Assembly (NCBI RefSeq): GCF_030316895.1
Contig: NZ_JASZYV010000002.1
Location: 62,001 to 126,000 of the forward strand
From: Variovorax dokdonensis
GTDB taxonomy: Bacteria > Pseudomonadota > Gammaproteobacteria > Burkholderiales > Burkholderiaceae_C
Length of the DNA stretch: 64,000 bases
Reading direction: 5' to 3'
Positions 8,102 through 17,392 of this stretch are shown in pieces; positions within the stretch are counted from its first letter, which is position 1, and every line of letters starts with the position of its first letter. A model generated the notes under the pieces. That model was not told the origin of the DNA. It was given only the letters and a program-made list of their open reading frames with translations, and made no database searches. A program made the translations under genes and the position numbers.

Positions 8102-8776
8102 CTAGGAGGAAATCTTCTCCAGGCAGTACCCAAGGCCCCTGACCGTTGCGATGCGGATGGGGCCTTTCTCGATCTTCTTGCGAAGGCGATGGATGTAGAC
8201 CTCGATCGCATTGAGGCTCACTTCCTCGCCCCATTCGCACAATCGCTCCACCAACTGATCCTTGCTGACCAGCCGACCGGCACGCTGGAGCAGCACCTCG
8301 AGCAGGCCCAGCTCACGCGCGGACAGCTCGATCATCTTGCCGTCGATGGTGGCGACGCGCCCGGCCTGGTCGTAGACCAGCGGGCCGTGCCGGATCGCGT
8401 TGCTGGTCGCGCCCATGCCGCGGCGCGTCAGCGCTCTCACGCGCGCCTCGAGCTCCTGCAGCGAAAAAGGTTTGGCCATGTAGTCGTCGGCGCCGTAGTC
8501 CAGGCCCTTGACGCGCTCTTCCACGCTGTCGGCGGCGGTGAGCACCAGCACCGGCATCTGAAGGCCGCGTGCGCGCAGGCGCTTGAGGATGTCGAGGCCA
8601 TGCATTCCCGGCAGTCCCAGGTCGAGGATGAGCAAATCGAACTCGCTGTTGGTCATCAGCGCCGTGTCGGCTTGCGTCCCCGTGGCCACATGGTCCACGG
8701 CGGCGCCCGAGGTGCGCAGGCTGCGCAGCAGTGCATCGGCGAGCACCTGGTCGTCTTCGGCTATCAATATGCGCAC
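8102..8776 (-). CDS. OmpR/TctD-family response regulator
   Basis: Response regulator of 224 residues. The receiver domain has the acidic pair D8/D9, phospho-acceptor D52 in LILDLGLPG, and the conserved Lys in DYMAKPFS. A C-terminal OmpR-type winged helix ends in the usual VRGLGYCLE motif. The start is GTG at 8776. Its likely partner is the kinase at 5512-6957. In most TctD/TctE pairs the two genes adjoin, but here a 978-base gene on the other strand lies between them. The gap to the lipoprotein stop is only 12 bases. DNA targets are not known. Confidence 0.93.
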   Translation of the reverse strand: MRILIAEDDQVLADALLRSLRTSGAAVDHVATGTQADTALMTNSEFDLLILDLGLPGMHGLDILKRLRARGLQMPVLVLTAADSVEERVKGLDYGADDYMAKPFSLQELEARVRALTRRGMGATSNAIRHGPLVYDQAGRVATIDGKMIELSARELGLLEVLLQRAGRLVSKDQLVERLCEWGEEVSLNAIEVYIHRLRKKIEKGPIRIATVRGLGYCLEKISS

Positions 8777-8866
8777 GCGGTCCGTCTCTGGTCGTGTGCG
8801 GCGCGATCATGTGCTTCGTGGTGCACCTGTCGCAGCCGCTGTTCTCGCATCCCTGCGGTGGAAATT

Positions 8867-9349
8867 CTAGGCTTGTGCATAGGCTTCCAGGCCAATGGTT
8901 AGCACGGTGGCGATGTCGTCGCCCACGCTGTCGCGAAACTCTTTCTCGGCTTGTGCCACGGCGCGCCTGAAGGCTTCCAGCCAAGCCAGCCCATCGGCGG
9001 TGAAGCGCACCTGGCGCGCACGCGCGTCGAGCGGATCGGCTTCGCGCGTGACCAGGCCCCAGGCCTCGCATTGATCGACCAGCGCACCCATCGCCTGTTT
9101 GCTCATGCCGGCGTTCTGTGCCAGATCGGTCAGGCGCGATCCGGAAAGCGAGAGGTGCCGGGTGACGTGGATGTGCGCCGCGCTCACCTGCTGGCGCGCG
9201 GCGAGGTTGGACAACGCCAGAGGCACGTCGATGTCATGTGCCATGAGTGTGAGCACACGTTCGTCGAAGCGGCGTACGGCATGTCCCAGCAGTCGCCCTA
9301 GGTGGGTCTGACGCCAGGGATCGTCACGGTGTTCGGTCGTTGAATCCAT
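8867..9349 (-). CDS. MarR-family transcriptional regulator
   Basis: Protein of 160 residues with a MarR-type winged helix-turn-helix: LTDLAQNAGMSKQAMGALVDQ is the recognition-helix region, and a wing carrying DPLDARARQVRFT follows. It probably binds DNA as a dimer and responds to a small ligand or oxidant. The ligand is unknown and no obvious target gene lies beside it except itself and recA, which is divergent. Two GACCAAA repeats 21 bases apart lie just upstream of its start (9352-9379) and could be its operator. Confidence 0.88.
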   Translation of the reverse strand: MDSTTEHRDDPWRQTHLGRLLGHAVRRFDERVLTLMAHDIDVPLALSNLAARQQVSAAHIHVTRHLSLSGSRLTDLAQNAGMSKQAMGALVDQCEAWGLVTREADPLDARARQVRFTADGLAWLEAFRRAVAQAEKEFRDSVGDDIATVLTIGLEAYAQA

Positions 9350-9351
9350 CC

Positions 9352-9379
9352 GACCAAATGGTAAAGCAAACTGACCAAA
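9352..9379. promoter_or_regulatory. Pair of GACCAAA direct repeats upstream of the MarR gene
   Basis: GACCAAA occurs at 9352-9358 and again at 9373-9379, a 21-base period that places both on the same DNA face. They lie in the MarR/recA divergent gap next to the MarR start. A role as MarR operator is inference. Confidence 0.3.
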
Positions 9380-9413
9380 AAACAGCTTCTCAAGAATCTA
9401 TCGGCTCGTACAC

Positions 9414-9433
9414 TACTGTTCAAGCATCCAGCC
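9414..9433 (+). promoter_or_regulatory. LexA (SOS) box of recA
   Basis: The sequence TACTGTTCAAGCATCCAGCC has the exact CTG-N10-CAG spacing (CTG 9416-9418, CAG 9429-9431) that LexA recognises. It sits about 65 bases upstream of the recA start, where an SOS operator is expected. The half-sites match the consensus only at their cores. Confidence 0.7.
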
Positions 9434-9497
9434 TGTAATTTGAAACAGGCCAGGCCGCGAGACACAACAACCTATTGATCTTCAAGGAGTTTTCCAC

Positions 9498-10610
9498 ATG
9501 GACGCAGTCGTCAAGGGCGCAAGCATCGCCGGTGCCAATACTGAAAAGGCCAAGGCCCTGCAGGCCGCGCTGGCCCAGATCGAGAAGCAGTTCGGCAAGG
9601 GCACGATCATGCGCCTGGGCGAGGGCGAAGCCCTGTCCGATGTGCAGGTGGTCTCCACAGGCTCGCTGGGGCTGGACATCGCCCTGGGCGTCGGTGGTTT
9701 GCCGCGCGGCCGTGTGGTCGAGATCTACGGCCCGGAATCGTCCGGCAAGACCACGCTCACGCTTCAGGTGATCGCCGAAATGCAGCGTCAGGCCGGCACC
9801 TGCGCTTTCGTCGACGCCGAACATGCGCTGGATGTGCAGTACGCGCAAAAGCTGGGTGTCAACCTGGCCGACCTGCTCATCAGCCAGCCCGACACCGGAG
9901 AGCAGGCCCTGGAAATCGTCGATTCGCTGGTGCGCTCGGGTGCCGTCGACCTGATCGTGGTCGACTCGGTCGCCGCGCTCACTCCCAAGGCCGAAATCGA
10001 GGGCGAGATGGGCGATGCGCTGCCCGGCCTGCAGGCCCGCCTGATGAGCCAGGCGCTTCGCAAGCTCACTGCGACCATCAAGAAGACCAATTGCATGGTC
10101 ATCTTCATCAACCAGATCCGCATGAAGATCGGCGTGATGTTCGGCTCGCCCGAGACCACCACCGGCGGCAATGCGCTCAAGTTCTATTCGTCGGTGCGCC
10201 TGGACATCCGCCGCATCGGCACCATCAAGAAGGGCGACGAGGCCATCGGCAACGAGACCAAGGTCAAGGTGGTCAAGAACAAGGTCAGCCCCCCCTTCAA
10301 GACGGCCGAGTTCGACATCCTGTTCGGCGAGGGCATCTCGCGCGAGGGCGAAATCATCGACATGGGTGTGAACGCCCGCATCATCGAGAAGTCCGGTGCC
10401 TGGTATGCCTACAACGGCGAGAAGATCGGCCAGGGTCGCGATAACGCCCGGGAGTTCCTGCGTGAGAACGTGGAACTGGCGCGCGAGATCGAGAACAAGG
10501 TGCGCGAATCGCTGGGCATTCCCCTGCTCGCCGGCGATGTCGACGCCAGCACCGACAAGCCGAAGAAGACCAAGGCCGAGAAAGCCGACAAGGCCGACAA
10601 GACTGAGTAA
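9498..10610 (+). CDS. recA: Recombinase RecA
   Basis: RecA of 370 residues, the usual length. It forms ATP-dependent filaments on single-stranded DNA, drives strand exchange, and promotes LexA self-cleavage in the SOS response. The Walker A motif GPESSGKT, the FVDAEHALD segment, the L2 region ([14 protein letters not shown]) and a Lys/Asp/Glu-rich C-terminal tail are all present. The start is supported by AAGGAG seven bases or so upstream. A LexA-like box lies at 9414-9433, and recX follows downstream after a small hairpin, the classic recA-recX layout. Confidence 0.99.
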   Translation: MDAVVKGASIAGANTEKAKALQAALAQIEKQFGKGTIMRLGEGEALSDVQVVSTGSLGLDIALGVGGLPRGRVVEIYGPESSGKTTLTLQVIAEMQRQAGTCAFVDAEHALDVQYAQKLGVNLADLLISQPDTGEQALEIVDSLVRSGAVDLIVVDSVAALTPKAEIEGEMGDALPGLQARLMSQALRKLTATIKKTNCMVIFINQIRMKIGVMFGSPETTTGGNALKFYSSVRLDIRRIGTIKKGDEAIGNETKVKVVKNKVSPPFKTAEFDILFGEGISREGEIIDMGVNARIIEKSGAWYAYNGEKIGQGRDNAREFLRENVELAREIENKVRESLGIPLLAGDVDASTDKPKKTKAEKADKADKTE

Positions 10611-10628
10611 GCCAGCCGGGCCGGGTGT

Positions 10629-10644
10629 CGGCCCTTCGGGGCCG
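10629..10644 (+). terminator. recA-recX intergenic hairpin (attenuator-like)
   Basis: A 6-bp stem CGGCCC/GGGCCG closed by a TTCG tetraloop lies between recA and recX. There is no U-tract, so it is more likely a partial terminator or mRNA-end stabiliser that lowers recX expression, as reported for the E. coli recA-recX hairpin. The function here is inferred from position. Confidence 0.45.
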
Positions 10645-10658
10645 CGCGAGCATTCCAC

Positions 10659-11135
10659 ATGGCATTCGACGCACCTTCCCTCAAGGGTCGCGCGCTGCGC
10701 CTTCTGAGCCAGCGCGAGCATTCGCGCGCGGAGCTCGAGCGCAAGCTGGCCAGGCACGAAGAGGAGCCCGGCACGCTGGCCAAGGCACTCGATGAACTGG
10801 CCGCCAACAATTTCATCAGCGAGCCACGCGTCGTGGCTTCGGTGCTTCATCAGCGCGCATCACGATCGGGCGCGCTGCGGATCCGGCAGGAACTTCAGGC
10901 CAAGGGCGTGGCGCCCGAAGCCATCGCCGAAGCCGTGGCGAGTCTGCAGAACACCGAGGTCGAACGTGCGCTGGCCTTGTGGCGCCGTCGCTTCGGTGCG
11001 CCGCCGGCCGATGCCAAGGAACGCGCGCGTCAGGTGCGCTTTCTGATGGCGCGCGGATTCTCGGGCGCCGTCGCATCCAAGGTGCTTCGAAGCGACGTTG
11101 GCGACCACTTTGACGAGTCGCCGCCAGATGAGTGA
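10659..11135 (+). CDS. recX: Regulatory protein RecX
   Basis: Protein of 158 residues made of predicted three-helix repeats typical of RecX (ALRLLSQREHSRAELERKL near the N-terminus, IRQELQAKGVAPEAI in the middle, and VRFLMARGFSGAVASKVL at the end). RecX caps or dissolves RecA filaments and inhibits recombinase activity. It lies 48 bases after recA on the same strand and probably shares its SOS-controlled transcript. Its stop codon abuts the marC stop on the other strand. Confidence 0.95.
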   Translation: MAFDAPSLKGRALRLLSQREHSRAELERKLARHEEEPGTLAKALDELAANNFISEPRVVASVLHQRASRSGALRIRQELQAKGVAPEAIAEAVASLQNTEVERALALWRRRFGAPPADAKERARQVRFLMARGFSGAVASKVLRSDVGDHFDESPPDE

Positions 11136-11840
11136 TCAGCGCAGCCGGTAGCCCTCGGCAATCGCCGCCGACAGCAATGGGCTGGCACCGTCCCAGAAGA
11201 TCTGGATGCCCAGGCACAACAGGATGAACGCCGACAGTCGCAAGAAGATGATGGTGCCGGTCTCTCCCAACGGGCGCAGCAGATTCTCGGCGTAGCGATA
11301 GCAAAGCAGGATCACCACCGCCACCAGGCCCAGTCCGATCACCGATCCGGTCGTGCGTGCCAGTGCCAAGGTCCATGAGGGATCGGCCAGAGTGGCGCCC
11401 ACGGTGATTGTCGCGGCCAGCGATCCGGGTCCGCAGGTGATCGGGAACGAGAGCGGATAGAAGGCGGTGCTGCGCACCATGTCGGCGGTGTAGCCCTCGG
11501 CGAGCTTGGCGGCGCGCGGCGAATCGCTGCGTTCGGCGCCCAGCAATTTCCAGCCGGTCTGGATGACCAGGAGGCCGCCGCCCACGCGAACGATGTTCAG
11601 CGAGATGCCGAAGAAATCGAGCACGTAGGAGCCCACGAGCGTGCAGCCCAGCATCAACAGGAAAACGTTCTTGGCGATGCGGCGCGCCAACTCTTCGCGG
11701 GTGGCGGCGTTGGCGCCCTCGGTCAGCGACAGAAAGATGGTCGCGGTACTGGGCGGATTGATGATGGGCAGCAAGGTGGCTGCCACCAGGAACACGCTTT
11801 TCCCGAGCGCTCCCAGATGGAGCAGGAGTTCCGCGGTCAT
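11136..11840 (-). CDS. MarC-family integral membrane protein
   Basis: Protein of 234 residues with about six hydrophobic segments and the family motifs LLPIINPPSTATIFLSL and FPLSFPITCGPGSLAATI-like (here YPLSFPITCGPGSLAA). MarC/YchE proteins are inner-membrane proteins of unsettled function. The name comes from the mar locus, but E. coli MarC was shown not to confer multidrug resistance. The gene is convergent with recX with no spacing, and argC follows 22 bases or so beyond its upstream end on the same strand (argC itself is upstream in transcription). Confidence 0.9.
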   Translation of the reverse strand: MTAELLLHLGALGKSVFLVAATLLPIINPPSTATIFLSLTEGANAATREELARRIAKNVFLLMLGCTLVGSYVLDFFGISLNIVRVGGGLLVIQTGWKLLGAERSDSPRAAKLAEGYTADMVRSTAFYPLSFPITCGPGSLAATITVGATLADPSWTLALARTTGSVIGLGLVAVVILLCYRYAENLLRPLGETGTIIFLRLSAFILLCLGIQIFWDGASPLLSAAIAEGYRLR

Positions 11841-11862
11841 CCGGCGCGCGGCTTCAGGAAGC

Positions 11863-12786
11863 TCAAAGCCCCAGCATCAGCTTGAGGTTTTGCACCGCCG
11901 CGCCGCTGGCGCCCTTGCCCAGGTTGTCCAGGCGGGCGATCACGACGGCATGTCTGTGGTCTTCGTTCGGGAAGACGCGGATTTCCAGCACGTTGGTGTC
12001 GTTCAGGCCGAGCGGATCGAGCTTGCCGTCCTCAGTGGGTGGAAGCACTTTCACGAACTGCTCAGGCGTGTTGCTGCGCGCGTAGTGCGTGGCCAGCACG
12101 TCCTGGATGTCGGCAGCCCGCGGTTTGCCGGGCAGTTGATCGAGGTGCAGGGGCAGGTTGACCAGCATACCCTGGCGGAAATTGCCCACTGAAGGAATGA
12201 ACACGGGCCGCGTGGCGAGGCCCGTGTATTTCATGATCTCGGGAATGTGCTTGTGCTTGAGGCCAAGCGCGTAGGTTTCGTAAGCCGGGGCCTCGTTCTT
12301 CTCGTAGGCCTCGATCATGGTGCGGCCGCCGCCCGAATAGCCGCTTACCGATGGCAAGCTGATCGGCGTATCGGGGGGCAATACGCCAGCGTCCACGAGT
12401 GGTCGAACCAGCGCGATCGCGCCCGTGGCGTAGCAGCCCGGATTGGCAACGCGCGACGCCGAGGCCACCAGGGCGGCATGCCCCTCGACCAGTTCCGGAA
12501 ACCCGTACACCCAGCCCGGTGCGACGCGGTGCGCCGTCGAGGCGTCGATGATCTTGGGCTTGCGACCGGGCAGCGCATCGATGAGCGCCACCGATTCCCT
12601 GGCCGCGTCGTCGTGCAGGCAGAGCACCACCAAGTCGACGCCAGCCATCAGCTCGCGCTTGGCATCGACGTCCTTGCGACGCTCGGGGGCGATGCTGACA
12701 AGTTCGACCTGCGGCATCTTCTCTAGCCGCTCACGGATCTGCAGGCCGGTGGTGCCTGCCTCGCCATCGATGAAGACCTTGGCCAT
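11863..12786 (-). CDS. argC: N-acetyl-gamma-glutamyl-phosphate reductase, short (type 2) form
   Basis: Protein of 307 residues catalysing NADPH-dependent reduction of N-acetylglutamyl phosphate to the semialdehyde, the third step of arginine synthesis. The N-terminal nucleotide-binding segment is [17 protein letters not shown] and the catalytic cysteine is C118 in [10 protein letters not shown]. The length and the GEAGTTGLQ signature mark the shorter ArgC2 type. The start MAKVFIDGE (12786) is preceded by GGGGGAAAA. Residues upstream of it in the same frame do not match the family. It is divergent from sucC. Confidence 0.95.
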   Translation of the reverse strand: MAKVFIDGEAGTTGLQIRERLEKMPQVELVSIAPERRKDVDAKRELMAGVDLVVLCLHDDAARESVALIDALPGRKPKIIDASTAHRVAPGWVYGFPELVEGHAALVASASRVANPGCYATGAIALVRPLVDAGVLPPDTPISLPSVSGYSGGGRTMIEAYEKNEAPAYETYALGLKHKHIPEIMKYTGLATRPVFIPSVGNFRQGMLVNLPLHLDQLPGKPRAADIQDVLATHYARSNTPEQFVKVLPPTEDGKLDPLGLNDTNVLEIRVFPNEDHRHAVVIARLDNLGKGASGAAVQNLKLMLGL

Positions 12787-12973
12787 GCGCTTTTTCCCCC
12801 GTTTTTGGCACCCAGTGCCTACGTAAATACCGAATGCCGGCGCACCCGGTTGGTGCAACGCAGCATGATACAGTTAACGGATTGTCCTTCGACCGTGCCG
12901 AATTTGCGCAGTGGCCGGCGGGCAACGGCAGCAATCCAGCTTCTGTTCAACCTCCGCCCGAGAGAGTTCCCTC

Positions 12974-14134
<1,161 letters not shown>

Positions 14135-14143
14135 GGAATAGTC

Positions 14144-15037
14144 ATGTCGATCTACATCAACAAGGACACCAAGGTCATCACGCAAGGGATCACCGGCAAA
14201 ACCGGCCAATTCCACACCGAGAAGTGCCAGGAATACGCCAACGGCAAGAACTGCTTCGTCGCGGGCGTGAACCCCAAGAAGGCGGGCGAGTCGATCTTCA
14301 ACATCCCGATCTACGGTTCGGTGAAGGAAGCCGCCCAGCAGACCGGCGCCACCGTGTCGGTGATCTACGTGCCGCCTCCGGGCGCCGCTGCCGCCATCTG
14401 GGAGGCTGTGGAAGCCGACCTCGACATGGCCATCTGCATCACCGAAGGCATTCCGGTTCGCGACATGCTCGAAGTGCGCAACAAGATGAAGGCCAAGGAA
14501 GCCAAGGGCGGCAAGAAGACGCTGCTGCTGGGCCCCAACTGCCCCGGCCTGATCACGCCTGACGAGATCAAGATCGGCATCATGCCCGGCCACATCCACC
14601 GCAAGGGACGCATCGGCGTCGTCTCGCGCTCGGGCACGCTGACGTACGAAGCCGTTGCGCAACTGACCGAGATCGGCCTGGGCCAATCGTCGGCGGTGGG
14701 CATTGGCGGCGACCCGATCAACGGCCTCAAGCACATCGACGTCATGAAGGCTTTCAACGACGATCCCGACACCGACGCCGTGATCATGATCGGCGAGATC
14801 GGCGGCCCGGACGAGGCTGAAGCCGCTCGTTGGTGCAAGGAAAACATGAAGAAGCCGGTGGTCGGCTTCATCGCTGGCGTCACCGCGCCTCCGGGCAAGC
14901 GCATGGGTCACGCCGGCGCGCTGATCTCCGGTGGCGCTGACACGGCAGACGCCAAGCTCGCCATCATGGAAGAGTGCGGCTTCACCGTCACGCGCAACTT
15001 CTCCGAACTGGGCAAGCTGCTCAAGTCTCGCCTGTAA
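14144..15037 (+). CDS. sucD: Succinyl-CoA synthetase (ADP-forming) alpha subunit
   Basis: Protein of 297 residues with the CoA-binding Rossmann domain ([16 protein letters not shown]), the ligase signature region ([21 protein letters not shown]) and the transiently phosphorylated histidine H256 in [10 protein letters not shown]. It carries the phospho-histidine of the SucCD enzyme of the TCA cycle. It follows sucC by 9 bases, and a strong intrinsic terminator begins 46 bases after its stop. Confidence 0.98.
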   Translation: MSIYINKDTKVITQGITGKTGQFHTEKCQEYANGKNCFVAGVNPKKAGESIFNIPIYGSVKEAAQQTGATVSVIYVPPPGAAAAIWEAVEADLDMAICITEGIPVRDMLEVRNKMKAKEAKGGKKTLLLGPNCPGLITPDEIKIGIMPGHIHRKGRIGVVSRSGTLTYEAVAQLTEIGLGQSSAVGIGGDPINGLKHIDVMKAFNDDPDTDAVIMIGEIGGPDEAEAARWCKENMKKPVVGFIAGVTAPPGKRMGHAGALISGGADTADAKLAIMEECGFTVTRNFSELGKLLKSRL

Positions 15038-15083
15038 GGCCGGGAGGCCTCGAAGTTCCGCACTGCGCGGCAATTTCGAAAGC

Positions 15084-15124
15084 AAGCGCTCGCAACTGAA
15101 AGGTGGCGAGCGCTTTTTCTTTTT
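15084..15124 (+). terminator. Intrinsic terminator of sucCD
   Basis: A perfect 10-bp inverted repeat, AAGCGCTCGC / GCGAGCGCTT, with a 12-base loop is followed directly by TTTCTTTTT. It lies between sucD and the TerC gene. Confidence 0.92.
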
Positions 15125-15154
15125 GGCTGCGCAGGAGCAGCTTGGGGTGAAACG

Positions 15155-15835
15155 ATGGACTTAGCGCAAGACGCCGACTTCTGGATCGCCTTGGTCGAGA
15201 TCGTCTGGATCAACATCCTGCTGTCGGGCGACAACGCTGTCGTCATCGCACTGGCGGCGCGGTCTTTGCCAGCCGCGCAGCAGATGCGGGCCATCGTCTT
15301 CGGCTCCGCGGCGGCGGTGGTGCTGCGCATCGTCCTGACAATGCTGGCGGTCGAACTGCTGACGCTGCCCTTCCTGCAGATCATTGGCGGCGCGCTGCTG
15401 CTATGGATTGGCGTGCAGCTTCTGGGCGACGAGCAGGAGGGCGAAGGGGAGGGCCCGGAACCATCGGGCCTGGGCGCCGCCATTCGCACCATCTTGCTGG
15501 CCGATCTGGTGATGAGTCTGGACAACGTGATCGCCGTGGCGGCGGCTGCGCAGGGCGACATGGTGCTGCTGGCGCTCGGCCTGGCCATCGGCATTCCGCT
15601 CGTCATCTTCGGCAGTCGCTTGATGATCCGACTGATGGAACGCCTGCCCATCATCATCACCGTGGGGGCGGCGCTGATCGGCTGGGTCGCTGGCCAGACC
15701 ATCGCGAACGACGTGGTCCTGCAGGATCTGACGAGCCGCCAACCCTGGCTGCGTCATGCGGCGGCGGCGGCCGGCGCGGCAGCCGTCTTGCTCCTTGGCC
15801 ACCTCTTCAAGGCAAGAACGCGCGACGCACCGTGA
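15155..15835 (+). CDS. TerC-family membrane protein (copy 1)
   Basis: Integral membrane protein of 226 residues with about seven hydrophobic helices. It has the paired acidic signatures of the TerC superfamily, LLSGDNAVVIALAARSLP in the first half and LVMSLDNVIAVAAAA in the second. Members are linked to metal (notably manganese) export or tellurite resistance, and the substrate here is inferred only from the family. Unlike the second copy (55691-56404), no riboswitch-like leader is visible upstream. It stands alone after the sucCD terminator, and the phosphatase gene begins about 80 bases later. Confidence 0.88.
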   Translation: MDLAQDADFWIALVEIVWINILLSGDNAVVIALAARSLPAAQQMRAIVFGSAAAVVLRIVLTMLAVELLTLPFLQIIGGALLLWIGVQLLGDEQEGEGEGPEPSGLGAAIRTILLADLVMSLDNVIAVAAAAQGDMVLLALGLAIGIPLVIFGSRLMIRLMERLPIIITVGAALIGWVAGQTIANDVVLQDLTSRQPWLRHAAAAAGAAAVLLLGHLFKARTRDAP

Positions 15836-15917
15836 CGTTTGCCGCGCGCGGCCTACTTGGCGCGGGCTTGTTCTGTGGCAAGCTCGTCGATTCACTGTTT
15901 ATCAACATTCGCAATCT

Positions 15918-16679
15918 GTGTCGTCCTGGGATTTTGTGGCGCTCACCGACCCGGGACGGGTGCGGGCCAACAACGAAGATGCCGTCTCGTTCGACGCGCC
16001 ATTGGGCTTGGCCATCCTTGCCGACGGCATGGGTGGCTACAACGGCGGCGAAGTCGCCAGCGGCATGACCATTGCCCTGCTGCAGGCCAGTATCGGCCGG
16101 TGGCTGGCGCATGCGGGCCCTGAGGCCAGCACTCGGGGCGTGCGCAGGGCCTTGCAGGCGGGGGTGGACGAAGCCAACCTGGCCGTTCTGGAGGCCAGCG
16201 TCGCGAATTCGCAACTCCAAGGCATGGGCACGACGCTGGTTGCAGCAGTCTTCGGCCCCAAGAAGGTCGTCGTCGGTCATATTGGCGATTCGCGCTGCTA
16301 CCGCCTTCGCGGCCAGACTCTCGAACAACTCACGCACGATCACTCGCTGCTGCAGGAGCAATTGGATGCCGGCGTGCTCACGCCGGAGCAGGCCTTGCAT
16401 TCGCCGATCCGGAACCTGGTCACCCGGGCTGTTGGCATTGAGCGACAGGTCTTGCTGGAGATGAAAGAGTTCGACACCCAGCCGGGGGACCTCTATCTCC
16501 TGTGCTCGGATGGCCTCAGCGAGATGGTTTCGGCGGAGGACATTTTCACGGTTTTGTTACAAGATATCGATCTTTCTCATAAAGCAACACTTTTGGTTTC
16601 ACTTGCAAACGACAATGGCGGCCGTGACAACATTTCCGTCGTCCTTGCGCGCGCAAATTCGACCGATTCCGTTGCATAA
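15918..16679 (+). CDS. PP2C-type serine/threonine protein phosphatase
   Basis: Cytosolic metal-dependent phosphatase of about 253 residues with PP2C motifs: GRVRANNEDA at the N-terminus, LAILADGMGGYNGGEVAS (metal-binding Asp), GHIGDSRCYRLR, LTHDHS, LLCSDGLSEM and GGRDNISVVL at the end. It removes phosphate from Ser/Thr of partner proteins. The start is uncertain: GTG 15918 gives the N-terminus SSWDFVALTDPGR, which fits this subfamily, but no good ribosome site precedes it, and an in-frame ATG lies far upstream inside the TerC gene. An FHA protein and an adenylate cyclase follow, forming an apparent signalling operon. No cognate kinase is in the window. Confidence 0.9.
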   Translation: MSSWDFVALTDPGRVRANNEDAVSFDAPLGLAILADGMGGYNGGEVASGMTIALLQASIGRWLAHAGPEASTRGVRRALQAGVDEANLAVLEASVANSQLQGMGTTLVAAVFGPKKVVVGHIGDSRCYRLRGQTLEQLTHDHSLLQEQLDAGVLTPEQALHSPIRNLVTRAVGIERQVLLEMKEFDTQPGDLYLLCSDGLSEMVSAEDIFTVLLQDIDLSHKATLLVSLANDNGGRDNISVVLARANSTDSVA

Positions 16680-16714
16680 CAAACACAAGAGCGAGTTCGA
16701 CCGAGGAGCAGGCC

Positions 16715-17380
16715 ATGCCGAAACTGATCGTGTCTATTGATGGGGTCGTTATCAAGGAGGTCAGGCTTTCCAAGGAGCGGACGACGCTCGGGCGGCGCCC
16801 CTACAACGACGTGGTGATCGACAATCTTGCCGTGAGCGGCGAGCATGCCGTGCTCCATATGATCGGCGGCGATGTCTACATCGAAGACCTCCACAGCACG
16901 AACGGCACGTACATCAACGGCAGCCCCGTCAAGAAGCAGATGCTGGCGCACCAGGATCTGGTGGAGGTGGGCAAGTACAAGATCCGCTTCCTCGCACGAG
17001 GCGGCGTGGGCGATGGCGAAGTGGCTGGCACCGTCGCCGGCGCTGGCGCCCCGAATGGCTCGCCATCTGACAGCGTTCCTCTTTCTGTCGCGCCGACAGC
17101 GCAGATGCCGCTGGGCGGCAACGCAGGCGCGGCGACGCTGCGCGTCTTGTCCGGCGCCGGTGCCGGGCGCGAAGTGGCGCTCTCCAAGGTCGTCACGACC
17201 ATCGGCAAGCCCGGGCTGGCCGTGGCTGCCGTCACCCGCCGGCTGCAGGGCTACGTGGTGGCGCCCATCGATGGCGACACCCTGCTCAACGGCGAGCCCC
17301 TTGGCGCCGACGCCGTCGCGCTGCAGGATGGCGACATGCTGGAGCTTGGCGGCACGCGAATGCAGTTCGTCTTCAGCTAA
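16715..17380 (+). CDS. FHA-domain protein
   Basis: Protein of 221 residues. The N-terminal FHA domain (about residues 15-95) has the phosphothreonine-binding signature: LGRRPYNDVVI, the conserved SGEHA, then LHSTNGTYING. A Gly/Ala/Pro linker of about 40 residues follows, then a second segment (about 140-221: VVTTIGKPG, NGEPLG, LQDGDMLELGG) that looks like a degenerate FHA domain without the key Arg/Ser residues. It should recruit a phosphorylated partner. With a PP2C phosphatase 35 bases upstream and a cyclase 12 bases downstream, it probably links Ser/Thr phosphorylation to cyclic-nucleotide output (inference). Confidence 0.9.
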   Translation: MPKLIVSIDGVVIKEVRLSKERTTLGRRPYNDVVIDNLAVSGEHAVLHMIGGDVYIEDLHSTNGTYINGSPVKKQMLAHQDLVEVGKYKIRFLARGGVGDGEVAGTVAGAGAPNGSPSDSVPLSVAPTAQMPLGGNAGAATLRVLSGAGAGREVALSKVVTTIGKPGLAVAAVTRRLQGYVVAPIDGDTLLNGEPLGADAVALQDGDMLELGGTRMQFVFS

Positions 17381-17392
17381 CCAGGCGCTTGC

